Shown: piece after piece, positions 37,873 to 46,814 of the stretch
How the letters are laid out: every line of letters starts with the position of its first letter
Numbering within the stretch: position 1 is the stretch's first letter
Origin: Novosphingobium sp.
GTDB lineage: Bacteria > Pseudomonadota > Alphaproteobacteria > Sphingomonadales > Sphingomonadaceae
NCBI GenBank assembly: GCA_016719755.1
Contig: JADJYM010000016.1
Span: 186,001 to 250,000, forward strand
DNA: 64,000 nt
Direction: 5' to 3'
The notes under the pieces: generated by a model
The model's database searches: none
The model's input: only the letters and a program-made list of their open reading frames with translations
What the model was told of the DNA's origin: nothing
Made by a program: the position numbers and the translations under genes

Positions 37873-38307
37873 TCAGTGGGCCTCCATCCGGCCCAGCATG
37901 CGGAAGAAGAAGGCGGTCGACCAGCCGAGCAGGACCATGCCGAGGATGCTTTCGAACGCGCCCAGCAGGCGCCATTGCTCGGCAATGTGGGTATCGTTGT
38001 AGCCGACGGTCGAATAGCTGATCGTCGAGAAATAGAGCGCTTCCTCCAGCCCGGTGATCGCCCCGGTGGCAAGGTAGACCAGGGTGAAGGCCCAGATTTC
38101 CAGTCCGTGCAGGATCAGCATGGCAACGACGATCGCCAGGGTGAAAGCCACCCCGCGCGGGCTGAGCGCATTGACCCGCTTGAGCCGCTCGACCGCCGCT
38201 TCGGTGCGCAGCGCGCTGGCCAGCGCGAACAGGCCCGAACCGTGAATCACCACGCAGACGATCACCATGACCGCCGATACCAGGAACTGGGCGGCCATTG
38301 GCGACAT
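37873..38307 (-). CDS. Two-TM potassium channel-like protein
   Basis: 144 aa. Two (perhaps three) membrane helices flank a pore loop with YFSTISYSTVGYNDTH, containing the K+ selectivity filter TVGY. A last helix at about 115-138 (FESILGMVLLGWSTAFFFRML) is followed by MEAH. Four subunits would form a K+ channel; no ligand-binding domain is seen. Start at 38307 is approximate: MSPMAAQF or MAAQF. Ends 15 bp from the dipeptidase gene (convergent); lies directly downstream of dapD. Confidence 0.8.
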   Translation of the reverse strand: MSPMAAQFLVSAVMVIVCVVIHGSGLFALASALRTEAAVERLKRVNALSPRGVAFTLAIVVAMLILHGLEIWAFTLVYLATGAITGLEEALYFSTISYSTVGYNDTHIAEQWRLLGAFESILGMVLLGWSTAFFFRMLGRMEAH

Positions 38308-38327
38308 GGGCGGCGACACGGCCGCGA

Positions 38328-39167
38328 TCAGTCGCGCAGCAATTCGTTGATCCCGGTCTTCGAACGGGTCTGGGCATCGACCGTCTTGACGATCACCGCG
38401 CAATAGAGCGACGGCCCCGGCGTGCCATCGGGCAGCGGCTTGCCCGGCAGCGAGCCGGGAACCACCACCGCATAGGGCGGCACCCGGCCGATGTGGACCT
38501 CGCCGGTCGCGCGGTCGATGATCTTGGTCGAGGCGCCAAGGAAGACCCCCATCGACAGGACGGCGCCTTCGCCCACCACCACGCCTTCGGCCACTTCGCT
38601 GCGCGCGCCGATGAAGCAGTTGTCCTCGATAACCACCGGGCCGGCCTGGAGCGGTTCGAGCACCCCGCCGATCCCGACGCCGCCGGAAATGTGCACGCCC
38701 TTGCCGATCTGCGCGCAGGAACCGACCGTGGCCCAGGTATCGACCATCGTGCCTTCACCCACGTAGGCGCCGATGTTGACGAAGCTGGGCATCAGCACCG
38801 CGCCCTTGGCGATATAGGCGCCGCGCCGCGCCACCGCGCCCGGAACCACGCGGAAGCCCGCCTCGCGGAAGCGGGCCTCGTCCCAGCCTGCGAACTTCGA
38901 GGGCACCTTGTCGAACGCCGGAGCGCCCGCGGCTCCGCCGGGGACCAGCGCGTTGTCATTCAGCCGGAAGGACAGCAGCACCGCCTTCTTGAGCCACTGG
39001 TTGACCTGCCAGCCGCCCTGCCCGTCGGGTTCGGCCACCCGGGCCGCGCCACTGTCGAGCAGATCCAGCGCCTGATCGACCAGCGCGCGCACGTCGCTGC
39101 TGGCGGGGGTCACGCCATCGCGCGCTTCCCAGGCGGTTTCGATTCCGGCGGCGAGTTGGGCGGTCAT
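38328..39167 (-). CDS. dapD: 2,3,4,5-tetrahydropyridine-2,6-dicarboxylate N-succinyltransferase
   Basis: 279 aa, normal DapD length. Left-handed beta-helix hexapeptide repeats from about 125 ([56 protein letters not shown]). Conserved [19 protein letters not shown] and [12 protein letters not shown] follow. Acyl-CoA dependent step of lysine and meso-DAP synthesis. A 13-residue longer reading lacks support. Confidence 0.97.
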   Translation of the reverse strand: MTAQLAAGIETAWEARDGVTPASSDVRALVDQALDLLDSGAARVAEPDGQGGWQVNQWLKKAVLLSFRLNDNALVPGGAAGAPAFDKVPSKFAGWDEARFREAGFRVVPGAVARRGAYIAKGAVLMPSFVNIGAYVGEGTMVDTWATVGSCAQIGKGVHISGGVGIGGVLEPLQAGPVVIEDNCFIGARSEVAEGVVVGEGAVLSMGVFLGASTKIIDRATGEVHIGRVPPYAVVVPGSLPGKPLPDGTPGPSLYCAVIVKTVDAQTRSKTGINELLRD

Positions 39168-39339
39168 GGCAGCACTCCAATCCAGGTCATCAGGCAAGGT
39201 CAGCAAGCGGATGCAGCGCGCCTATCCCCTGCCCGCCCCGGGAGCAAGTGCGAGTCGGCGCGCGGCGCGGAAGAAATTGCCTGGCAGTCCGCACCGGCAG
39301 GTTCTGGACAGGCCCGTGCCCACCCGGCATGGCGGCACG

Positions 39340-40572
39340 ATGAGCCATAACCCGCGCGCGCTCGACGGGGTCAGGGTGCTGGACCTTTCGCGGGTCCTCG
39401 CCGGGCCCTGGTCGACCCAGATCCTCGCCGATTTCGGCGCCGACGTCTTCAAGGTGGAGCAGCCCGGGCGCGGCGATGATACCCGCGCCTGGGGGCCGCC
39501 GTTCCTGCAATTGCCGGACGGCGGCGACGACCCCCAGGAGAGCGCCTATTACCTGTGCGCCAACCGCAACAAGCGCTCTGCCGCGATTGACATCGCCCGG
39601 CCCGAAGGCGCCGCGCTGATCCGCCGCCTGGCCGCACAGGCCGATGTGCTGGTGGAGAACTTCAAGGTTGGCGGCCTGGCGAAGTACGGGCTGGACTATG
39701 CCAGCATCGCCGCGATCAACCCGCGGCTGGTCTACTGCTCGATCACCGGGTTCGGTCAGGACGGCCCCTATGCCAAGCGCGGCGGCTACGATTACCTTGC
39801 CCAGGGCATGGGCGGGCTGATGAGCGTCACCGGCACGGCGGACGGGCCGCCACTCAAGGTCGGGGTCGCCATCGCCGACCTGTCGACCGGGATGTATGCC
39901 ACGGTCAGCATCCTGATGGCCCTGCGCCACGCCGAACGCACCGGTGAGGGGCAGCAGATCGACGTCTCGCTGCTCGACACCCAGATCGCGATGATGGCCA
40001 ACCAGGCCTCAAGCTATCTGGTCGCGGGCAAGGCGCCCGGCAGGCTTGGCAACCGCCACCCGACGGTCGTGCCCTATACCACTTTCGAGGTGGCGGGCGG
40101 GACAGTGATCCTGGCAGTCGGCAACGACGGCCAGTTCCGCGCCTTCTGCGCCGCGATGGACCGCCCCGAATGGGGCAGCGATCCGCGCTTTGCCACCGGC
40201 CCGGCGCGCCTGACCAACCGGGATGCGCTGGAAGCACTGATCGCCGACCTGCTGAAGGACCAGCCGCGCGAGGCGCTGATTGCCCGGCTGGAAGCGGCGG
40301 GGGTGCCGGTCGGCCCGGTCAACACGCTGGAGGACGTCTTCGCCGATCCCTTCGTCGAGGCGCGGGCGACGGTCCACCGCTTCCGGCGCGAGGACGGGGT
40401 GGAAGTGCCCAGCGTGGCCTACCCCGGCAAGCTTTCGCGCACCCCGGCCGACTACCGCCGCCTGCCGCCCAGGGTGGGCGAGCAGACGCGCGAGATGCTG
40501 GCCGACTGGCTGGGCATGGGCGCGGAAGAAATCGCCGCGCTGGAAACGCAGGGCGTGATCGCGCAGGGGTAA
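39340..40572 (+). CDS. CaiB/BaiF family (class III) CoA transferase
   Basis: 410 aa. ALDGVRVLDLSRVLAGPWSTQILADFGADVFKVEQPGRGDDTR at the N-terminus, NRNKRSAAIDIARPEG, then GFGQDGPYAKRGGYDYLAQGMGG with the catalytic Asp of the GGYD motif. Moves CoA between carboxylic acids. Typical of catabolic gene clusters in Sphingomonadales; formally it activates an acid in the pathway served by the nearby acyl-CoA dehydrogenases. Confidence 0.93.
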   Translation: MSHNPRALDGVRVLDLSRVLAGPWSTQILADFGADVFKVEQPGRGDDTRAWGPPFLQLPDGGDDPQESAYYLCANRNKRSAAIDIARPEGAALIRRLAAQADVLVENFKVGGLAKYGLDYASIAAINPRLVYCSITGFGQDGPYAKRGGYDYLAQGMGGLMSVTGTADGPPLKVGVAIADLSTGMYATVSILMALRHAERTGEGQQIDVSLLDTQIAMMANQASSYLVAGKAPGRLGNRHPTVVPYTTFEVAGGTVILAVGNDGQFRAFCAAMDRPEWGSDPRFATGPARLTNRDALEALIADLLKDQPREALIARLEAAGVPVGPVNTLEDVFADPFVEARATVHRFRREDGVEVPSVAYPGKLSRTPADYRRLPPRVGEQTREMLADWLGMGAEEIAALETQGVIAQG

Positions 40573-40574
40573 CC

Positions 40575-40599
40575 TCGTCCCGGGTCAAGCCCGGGACGA
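40575..40599. terminator. Bidirectional terminator hairpin
   Basis: TCGTCCCGGG (40575-40584), loop TCAAG, CCCGGGACGA (40590-40599): perfect 10-bp stem between the ends of the convergent CoA transferase and phosphotransferase genes. It is of the common alphaproteobacterial CCGGGxTTGAxCCCGG type. Related smaller stems stand at 2070 and 35172. Confidence 0.65.
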
Positions 40600-40606
40600 C
40601 GCAAAG

Positions 40607-41683
40607 TTACATCCCGGCGAGCTTCGCGAAGTGCGTCGCGCGGTCGACCAGCGGCTGGACGCGCTCGGACATCGCCTTGGCATGGGCCGAGCTGGCGGTG
40701 CCGTCGATTACCCGCTTCTTGATGCCCTGCATGATGCCAGCGAGGCGGAAGAAGTTGTAGGCGAAGTACCAGTTCATGTCCGGCACCGAATCCCGGCCCA
40801 TCGCCTTGCAGTAGCATTCGACCACTTCGTCGAGTTCGGGAATGCCCAGCGCCTTGCGGTCAAGGTCCTGCACGCCGGAACGGCCGCCGTTGTCGGTCAC
40901 CCAGGCCATCGCGACATAGGAGAAATCGCCCAGCGGATCGCCCAGCGTGGAAAGCTCCCAGTCCAGCACGGCCAGCACTTCGGGGCGGTCCTTGGCCCAG
41001 ATCATGTTGTCGATCCGGTAGTCGCCGTGGACCACGCCGGTCCGGGTCTGTTCGGGCAGGGTGGCGGGCAGCCATTCGATCAGGCGTTCCATGTCCGGCA
41101 TCAGCTCGGTCTCGGACAGCTTGTACTGCTTGGTCCAGCGATCGACCTGGCGGCCGAAGTAGTTGCCCGGCTTGCCATAATCCGACAGGCCGACCGCATC
41201 GACATCGACAAGGTGCAGCTTGGCCAGCGTCTCGATCATCGCGAAATAGGTCGCCCGGCGGTATTCCGGGGTGTCATCGGGCATCGCGCCGTTCCAGATG
41301 GTGCGGCCATCGACCATGCCCATCACGTAGAACCAGCTGCCGACCACCGAATCGTCGGTGCACAGCCCGAACTGCGGCGCCACGGTCCACCCGGCCTTCG
41401 CCAGCGCGGCCTGGACCTTGTATTCGCGGTCGACCGCATGGGCGCTGGGCAGCAGCGGCCCGAACGGCTTGCGGCGCAGCACGTAGTTGCCGCTCGGCGC
41501 CTCGATCTTGTAGGTCGGGTTCGATTGCCCGCCCTTGAACTTGGTCAGCTTGAGCGGCCCCTGGAAGCCGGCGACATTGGCCTCCATCCACTCGGTCAGC
41601 TTCGCGGTGTCGAGCCGGTCGGCGCCCTCCGGCTCGACCGTGCCGACGAAGGCCTCTTCGGCGTTGAGTTCCACCGCGCTCAT
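40607..41683 (-). CDS. Aminoglycoside-phosphotransferase-like (ACAD10-type) kinase domain protein
   Basis: 358 aa. APH fold with VLRRKP (Lys), GVVHGDYRIDNMIWAK (catalytic loop HGDYRIDN) and AVLDWELSTLGDP. These phosphotransferases are the bacterial counterparts of the ACAD10/ACAD11 kinase domain and act on hydroxyacyl-CoA. This fits the ACAD gene a little upstream (42918). Overlaps the ADH gene by four bases (ATGA). Confidence 0.9.
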   Translation of the reverse strand: MSAVELNAEEAFVGTVEPEGADRLDTAKLTEWMEANVAGFQGPLKLTKFKGGQSNPTYKIEAPSGNYVLRRKPFGPLLPSAHAVDREYKVQAALAKAGWTVAPQFGLCTDDSVVGSWFYVMGMVDGRTIWNGAMPDDTPEYRRATYFAMIETLAKLHLVDVDAVGLSDYGKPGNYFGRQVDRWTKQYKLSETELMPDMERLIEWLPATLPEQTRTGVVHGDYRIDNMIWAKDRPEVLAVLDWELSTLGDPLGDFSYVAMAWVTDNGGRSGVQDLDRKALGIPELDEVVECYCKAMGRDSVPDMNWYFAYNFFRLAGIMQGIKKRVIDGTASSAHAKAMSERVQPLVDRATHFAKLAGM

Positions 41684-42768
41684 TGGTCGAACACGATCAC
41701 GCTGCGGGCAGAGTGACCGGCCTTCATCTTTTCGAAGCCATCATTGATGCTTTCCAGCGGAATGCGCTCGGCGATGATCGAGTCGAGGTCGAGCAGCCCG
41801 CGCATGTAGAAATCGACCAGGCGCGGCATGTCGACCGGGAAGCGGTTCATGCCCATGATCGCGCCCTGCAGCTTCTTGCCCGAAAGCAGGTCCATCGCGC
41901 TGAGCCCGACCGAGTGATTGAGCGGCATCATCCCCAGGATCGTGGCGGTGCCGCCGCGGCGCAGCGACTTGACCGCAAGCTCGCCCGAAGCGGGACGGCC
42001 CACGGCCTCGACCGCATGATCGACCCCGCCCTTGGTCAGTTCGAGAATCTGCGCGGCGGCATCGGGAGACAGGGCATCGACCACGTCGGTCGCGCCAAGC
42101 TTGAGCGCCAGTTCGCGCTTTTCGGGCATCGGATCGGCCGCGATGATCCGCCCCGCACCGGCGATCTTGGCCGCATTCACCGCCGCCAGCCCGACGCCGC
42201 CGCAGCCAACGATTGCCACGGTTTCGCCCGGCGTGACCTTGCAGGCGTTGAAGATCGTGCCCGCGCCGGTGGTCACCGCGCAGCCGATCACCGAGGCCCG
42301 GTCGAGCGGCATTTCAGGATCGATCGCGGTGCAGGCGTGTTCGTGCACCAGCATCATCTCGGCAAAGGCCGAAAGGTTGAGCATCTGGTTGATTGGCGTG
42401 CCATCGGCGCGCGACAGGCGCGACTCCGCACCCGGAGCGCGGCGGGTATCGCCGCCCAGGCACAGCGCCATGCGGCCCGTGACGCAGAATTCGCAGTGGC
42501 CGCAGAAGGCCGAAAGGCAGGTGACGACCGCATCGCCGACCTTCACGGTCCGCACTTCGGACCCCACCGCCTCGACGATCCCGGCCGCTTCATGCCCCGG
42601 CACGGCGGGCAGCGGGTGGGGATAGACGCCTTCGATGAAGTGCAGGTCGGAATGGCACAGGCCGCAGGCCGCGGTGCGGATCAGCACTTCGTGCGGGCCC
42701 GGCTTGCTGATCGACAGCTGCTCGATTTCCAGCGGCTTGTTGGGTTCGATAAGGACTGCGGCTTTCAT
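41680..42768 (-). CDS. Zn-dependent alcohol dehydrogenase (class III-like)
   Basis: 362 aa. Catalytic zinc ligands in GLCHSDLHF and PGHEAAG; structural zinc in CLSAFCGHCEFC. NAD(P) domain with VAIVGCGGVGLAAVNAAKIAG. Resembles the NDMA/class III ADH group. Would oxidise an alcohol to aldehyde or ketone in the pathway of the surrounding genes. Start at 42768 has a GGAGCAAGG ahead. Its stop overlaps the start of the phosphotransferase gene. Confidence 0.93.
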   Translation of the reverse strand: MKAAVLIEPNKPLEIEQLSISKPGPHEVLIRTAACGLCHSDLHFIEGVYPHPLPAVPGHEAAGIVEAVGSEVRTVKVGDAVVTCLSAFCGHCEFCVTGRMALCLGGDTRRAPGAESRLSRADGTPINQMLNLSAFAEMMLVHEHACTAIDPEMPLDRASVIGCAVTTGAGTIFNACKVTPGETVAIVGCGGVGLAAVNAAKIAGAGRIIAADPMPEKRELALKLGATDVVDALSPDAAAQILELTKGGVDHAVEAVGRPASGELAVKSLRRGGTATILGMMPLNHSVGLSAMDLLSGKKLQGAIMGMNRFPVDMPRLVDFYMRGLLDLDSIIAERIPLESINDGFEKMKAGHSARSVIVFDQ

Positions 42769-42791
42769 GCTTCCTTGCTCCGTTTGGTTTC

Positions 42792-42872
42792 CCGCCTGAC
42801 GGCGGAGGGATCGGACCGTTACCGGCTGGGGTAACAGGCCCTCCCCCACCCCTCCCGCAGGCGGGAGGGGAG
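42792..42872. repeat. Two intergenic hairpins between ACAD and ADH genes
   Basis: First hairpin: CCCGCC-TGAC-GGCGGAG core (42792-42805). Second: CCCCTCCCGC (42851-42860), loop AG, GCGGGAGGGG (42863-42872), the same sequence family as 47985 and 49243. They stand between genes that otherwise form one operon (42918-44213 to 41680-42768) and may stop or stabilise mRNA. Confidence 0.6.
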
Positions 42873-42917
42873 ATTGATGAGGCGGCGCCCGGCACCGGCC
42901 GGACGCCGCAGCGTTGT

Positions 42918-44213
42918 CTACCGCGCCACGCCAAGGTCGCCCGAGCTGAAGCTGGGGCTTCCGCCGGCCGGGGCCGGTGCGTGCTTGCCGAACTCGAACC
43001 GCGCGATCGAGCGGGCGTGGACTTCGTCCGGACCATCGGCGATGCGCAGGGTGCGGATCGAGGCATAGGCCTTGGCCAGGCCGAAGTCTTCCGACACGCC
43101 GCCGCCGCCGTGGGCCTGGATCGCATCATCGATGATCTTCAGCGCCATGCGCGGGGCCTGGACCTTGATCATCGCGATTTCGGCCTGGGCCGCCTTGTTG
43201 CCAACCTTGTCCATCATGTCCGCGGCCTTGAGGCACAGCAGGCGCGAGCATTCGATGTCGATCCGCGCTTCGGCGATGCGCTGTTCCCACACCGAGTGCG
43301 AGGACAGCGGCTTGCCAAAGGCAACGCGCGACTGGAGGCGGCGGACCATCTTGGCCAGTGCCTCTTCCGCCACGCCGATCGTGCGCATGCAGTGATGGAT
43401 GCGGCCCGGCCCGAGCCGCCCCTGGGCGATCTCGAACCCGCGCCCTTCGCCCAGCAGCATGTTGCTGGCCGGGATGCGGACGTCGTTGAGCCTGATCTCC
43501 ATGTGCCCGTGCGGCGCATCGTCATAGCCGAACACCGGCAGATGACGGACGATCTCCACGCCCGGGGCGTCGAGTTCCATCAGCACCATCGACTGCTGGG
43601 CGTGCTTCTTCGCCTCGAAGTCGGTCTTGCCCATGACGATCGCGATCTTGCAGCGCGGATCGCCCGCGCCCGAGGACCACCACTTGGTGCCGTTGAGCAC
43701 GTATTCGTCGCCCTCCCGGCGGATCGAGCATTCGACGTTGGTCGCGTCGGACGAGGCGACCTGCGGCTCGGTCATCAGGAAGGCGGAACGGATTTCACCG
43801 TTCATCAGCGGCTTCAGCCAGCGTTCCTTCTGTTCCAGCGTGCCGTAGCGGTGCAGCACTTCCATGTTGCCGGTATCGGGCGCGGAGCAATTGAACACTT
43901 CCGAGGCGAAGCCGACGCGGCCCATTTCCTCGGCACACATCGCGTATTCGAGGTTGGTGAGGCCGGGGCCTTCGAACTGGAAGCTTTCCTCGACATGGTG
44001 ATGCCCATCGTTGCGCGGGGGCATGAACAGGTTCCAGATCCCCTGCGCCTTGGCGCGGGCCTTTTCCTCCTCGACCACCTGGAGCACTTTCCAGCGCTCG
44101 CCCTCGGCGTCCTGCTTTTTATAGTCGCCCATGCGCGGGCGGACGTGCGCCTCGATGAAATCGCGGACGCGGTCACGCCAGTAGACCTGCCGTTCGGTGG
44201 GATCGAAATCCAT
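42918..44213 (-). CDS. Acyl-CoA dehydrogenase (ACAD11-like)
   Basis: 431 aa. FAD/acyl-CoA motifs: [38 protein letters not shown] and [25 protein letters not shown]; catalytic Glu region [16 protein letters not shown]. The long form with extra N-terminal helix ([33 protein letters not shown]) resembles ACAD10/11, which dehydrogenates 4-hydroxy or long-chain acyl-CoA. Pairs with the APH-like kinase downstream. Confidence 0.94.
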   Translation of the reverse strand: MDFDPTERQVYWRDRVRDFIEAHVRPRMGDYKKQDAEGERWKVLQVVEEEKARAKAQGIWNLFMPPRNDGHHHVEESFQFEGPGLTNLEYAMCAEEMGRVGFASEVFNCSAPDTGNMEVLHRYGTLEQKERWLKPLMNGEIRSAFLMTEPQVASSDATNVECSIRREGDEYVLNGTKWWSSGAGDPRCKIAIVMGKTDFEAKKHAQQSMVLMELDAPGVEIVRHLPVFGYDDAPHGHMEIRLNDVRIPASNMLLGEGRGFEIAQGRLGPGRIHHCMRTIGVAEEALAKMVRRLQSRVAFGKPLSSHSVWEQRIAEARIDIECSRLLCLKAADMMDKVGNKAAQAEIAMIKVQAPRMALKIIDDAIQAHGGGGVSEDFGLAKAYASIRTLRIADGPDEVHARSIARFEFGKHAPAPAGGSPSFSSGDLGVAR

Positions 44214-44285
44214 GGTGCTCTCTCCTTATACTGTCGAGTCTCGAGTGGTTCAGTGCCACGGCCCGGAGGCCGCGCCAAGGGTCAA

Positions 44286-44301
44286 TTAAACGGGCGGTTA
44301 A
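44286..44301. promoter_or_regulatory. Operator-like palindrome upstream of the ACAD-ADH-APH operon
   Basis: TTAAACGGGCGGTTAA fits TTAAnCGnnCGnTTAA, the pattern of the perfect site at 27215. It is 73 bp upstream of the ACAD start and just past the end of the MFS gene at 44311. Shares TTAA half-sites and CG positions with the other two sites. Confidence 0.55.
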
Positions 44302-44310
44302 GTGGCGGGA

Positions 44311-45792
44311 TCAAGGGTGCATCCCTTCCGCATCGGGGTTGATGCGCGCGGCGGACAGGGCGGCCAGCCGCGCTTCATGGTCGGCGCGGGTGATCGGAAA
44401 GCGCGCGAAGAACAGCGTGGAAGCCGCGGTCGCCACGATCACGATCAGGCAATAGAACAGGGTCAGCCGGTCAATCACCACCTGTTCGACCTGCCCCGGA
44501 ATCGCCTTGCGCGGCAAACCGGAGTAGCTGACCAGCAGGCCGGTCATGCCGATCCCTAGCGCGGTCGCGCATTTCTGAACGAACATCCACCCCGCCGCGA
44601 ACACGCCTTCGGTGCGGCGACCGGTCGCCTCCTGCGAAGCTTCGACCACATCGGCCAGCATCGACTGGGCCGAAATCGTGACCATCACCGCGTTGATGTT
44701 CGATACCAGCACGAAACCGAACAGCAGATAGGTCGAGGTCTGGCCGCCGACCTCGGGCCAGAAGCCGACCAGCCGCAGCGCGAACGGCGACACCCAGAAC
44801 ACCACGCTGGTCAGCGCGCAGACCACCGCGGTCGTGCGTTTGCCAAGGCGGCGATGCAGCGGCTGGACGAGAACGAACGAGGTCAGCACGCCGATCATCA
44901 GCAACCACGGCAGCAGGGCAAAGCCGGTTTCCGAGAACTCCCAGACATAAAGATAGAGGAAGTTCGAGATCGTGAAGGTCATTTGCGAGCTGGAAATCGC
45001 GATCGCGGCCCCGCTCAGCAGGATCAGCGCCGCTGGATGGCGCAGCGATTCGATGATTTCGCGCAGCGCCCTGAGCGCCGAGGTCCGCTCTGGCCGGACG
45101 TCCGGCAGACGGGCGACGTGGCGATGCTGCCCCAGCGCCGAAATAAGGACCGTGGCGGCCATCAGCACCGCGCCGGTAACCCCGTAAAGCCAGTAGCCAT
45201 CGGGATTGAGCTGGCCATACTTGTGAGTCTCGCTGGCCCGCAGGAACACGGTGTTGGCCAGAAAGAACATCAGCAGCCCCCCGGCCCAGGCGAACAGATG
45301 GCGGAACCGGATCAACGCGGTCCGTTCATCGTAATCGGTGGTCAGTTCGGCAACCAGCGACTGGGACGGCACCTCGCAGCACGAAATCAGCGTCCGCACC
45401 AGGATCGCGACGAGCACCAGATAAGGGAAGATCAGCGCTTCATCGGCTGGCGGGGTCCACAGCAGCAGCCATGACAGCGCAAGCGGGATCGCCGCGATGT
45501 ACAGCCAGGGATGGCGTCTACCCCACCGGGTATACGTGCGATCCGACAGGTGGCCGACAACCGGATCGATGAAGGCATCGATCACCAGCGCAAGCATCAG
45601 CGCCAGCGACACCAGTTTGGCGTCCAATCCGATCACCTGGCTGTAAAAGATCAGCAGGAAAGTGGAGAACCCGTTGTCCTTGATCCCGTAGGCCGCCGAG
45701 CCGAGCCCGTGGAACATCCGCAGCCGGGTTGGCAGCCGGGAAGCGGCCGGGACAGATTCCGGGGGCCTCCCTTGCGCGCTGGCCGCGCTCAC
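44311..45792 (-). CDS. MFS transporter, GPH/MFS_2-like
   Basis: 493 aa, twelve hydrophobic segments. N-terminal GSAAYGIKDNGFSTFLLIFYSQVIGL and AFIDPVVGHLSDRTYTRWGRRHPWLY are typical of the glycoside-pentoside-hexuronide:cation symporter (MelB-like) family. The substrate is unknown; probably a catabolic substrate in this cluster. GTG start overlaps the SDR stop (SDR is upstream on this strand). Confidence 0.9.
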   Translation of the reverse strand: MSAASAQGRPPESVPAASRLPTRLRMFHGLGSAAYGIKDNGFSTFLLIFYSQVIGLDAKLVSLALMLALVIDAFIDPVVGHLSDRTYTRWGRRHPWLYIAAIPLALSWLLLWTPPADEALIFPYLVLVAILVRTLISCCEVPSQSLVAELTTDYDERTALIRFRHLFAWAGGLLMFFLANTVFLRASETHKYGQLNPDGYWLYGVTGAVLMAATVLISALGQHRHVARLPDVRPERTSALRALREIIESLRHPAALILLSGAAIAISSSQMTFTISNFLYLYVWEFSETGFALLPWLLMIGVLTSFVLVQPLHRRLGKRTTAVVCALTSVVFWVSPFALRLVGFWPEVGGQTSTYLLFGFVLVSNINAVMVTISAQSMLADVVEASQEATGRRTEGVFAAGWMFVQKCATALGIGMTGLLVSYSGLPRKAIPGQVEQVVIDRLTLFYCLIVIVATAASTLFFARFPITRADHEARLAALSAARINPDAEGMHP

Positions 45793-46643
45793 TTGGCCGC
45801 TGCCGCGCCAGCCCCTTCCGCCATGGCCTGCAAGGCATCGAACAGCCCCGGCGCTTCCGGATCCCAGCTGTGGCGCGGACCGATCGTGATCCCGCCGTCG
45901 ACGATCAGCGAGGTGCCGGTGACGAATCCGGCGGCCTCGCTGGCCAGGAACGCCACTGCCTGGGCGATGTCATCCGGCTGGCCGCCGCGCGAAACCGGCT
46001 GGGCGTGGCTCGACATCTGGGCGATCATCGCCTTGGCCGTGTCGACCAGTTCGGCCGGCATTTCCATGCTGGCGGTGAAGATGTTGGTGTTGATGAAGCC
46101 CGGCTGCACCGCGTTCACCCGGATGCCGTGCTGGGCCAGATCGGTCGCCGCGCACTTGGTGAGGTGCAGCACGCCCGCCTTGGCCACCGCATAGGCGGTC
46201 GGCGAATAGCCCGGCCCGACCGCGGCGACGCTGGAAGTGTTGACGATCGAGGCGCCCGGACGCTGCTTCATGTGCGGCACGGCATAGCGGATGCCCATCG
46301 CGACCGAGCGCAGCAGCAGGTCCATGGTCCGGTCCCAGCCATCGGCGTCGATCTCGTCAATCGCCTCGCGCGCGCCGCCCGCCCCGGCATTGTTGAACAC
46401 CACGTCGATCCCGCCGCAGGTGCCCGCGGCATGGTCCATCAGCGCCCTGATCTGGTCCGGCACGCAGACGTCGCAGGCCACCGGCACGATGTTCTGCCCC
46501 TCGCGCGCCACGGCCTCCGCCCCGGCCAGGTTGAGATCGGCGGCGAACACGGTTGCCCCCTCGCGGTCGAACAGCAGCGCCGCCGCCCGCCCGATACCCG
46601 ATGCCGCACCCGTGATGACGACGCTTTTGCCGCTGAATCGCAT
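45789..46643 (-). CDS. Short-chain dehydrogenase/reductase
   Basis: 284 aa. NAD(P) motif TGAASGIGRAAAL, DxxLNLAGAEA (acidic D after beta2, so NAD), NNAG, catalytic Ser-Tyr-Lys in NTSSVAAVGPGYSPTAYAVAKAG. It ends with a C-terminal VDGGITIGPRHSWDPEAPGLF tail. Would oxidise a hydroxyl group. Transcribed with the MFS gene by overlapping codons. Divergent from the ACAD at 46815, with an operator between them. Confidence 0.93.
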   Translation of the reverse strand: MRFSGKSVVITGAASGIGRAAALLFDREGATVFAADLNLAGAEAVAREGQNIVPVACDVCVPDQIRALMDHAAGTCGGIDVVFNNAGAGGAREAIDEIDADGWDRTMDLLLRSVAMGIRYAVPHMKQRPGASIVNTSSVAAVGPGYSPTAYAVAKAGVLHLTKCAATDLAQHGIRVNAVQPGFINTNIFTASMEMPAELVDTAKAMIAQMSSHAQPVSRGGQPDDIAQAVAFLASEAAGFVTGTSLIVDGGITIGPRHSWDPEAPGLFDALQAMAEGAGAAAAK

Positions 46644-46782
46644 GACCTCTCCTATCCTTGTCTGTTTGCGGGCAGCTTAGGCGGCGCGGGCGCGCGGTCA
46701 ACGCCCTTGGCGCTGCCGCTACGGCATCCTTGGCCCGCGCGAGCCGCAGGATTCCGCGCTTGCGCGCCGCGCCCGAGTCGCC

Positions 46783-46798
46783 TTAACCTTGCGATTAA
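46783..46798. promoter_or_regulatory. Operator-like palindrome, divergent SDR / ACAD promoter
   Basis: TTAACCTTGCGATTAA is the third member of the pattern TTAAnCGnnCGnTTAA, with one deviation (CT in place of CG in the left half). It ends 16 bp before the ACAD ATG, overlapping where a transcript would begin, which fits repression. The SDR start is 140 bp away in the other direction. Confidence 0.5.
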
Positions 46799-46814
46799 GA
46801 GAGGAGTCCCGATC

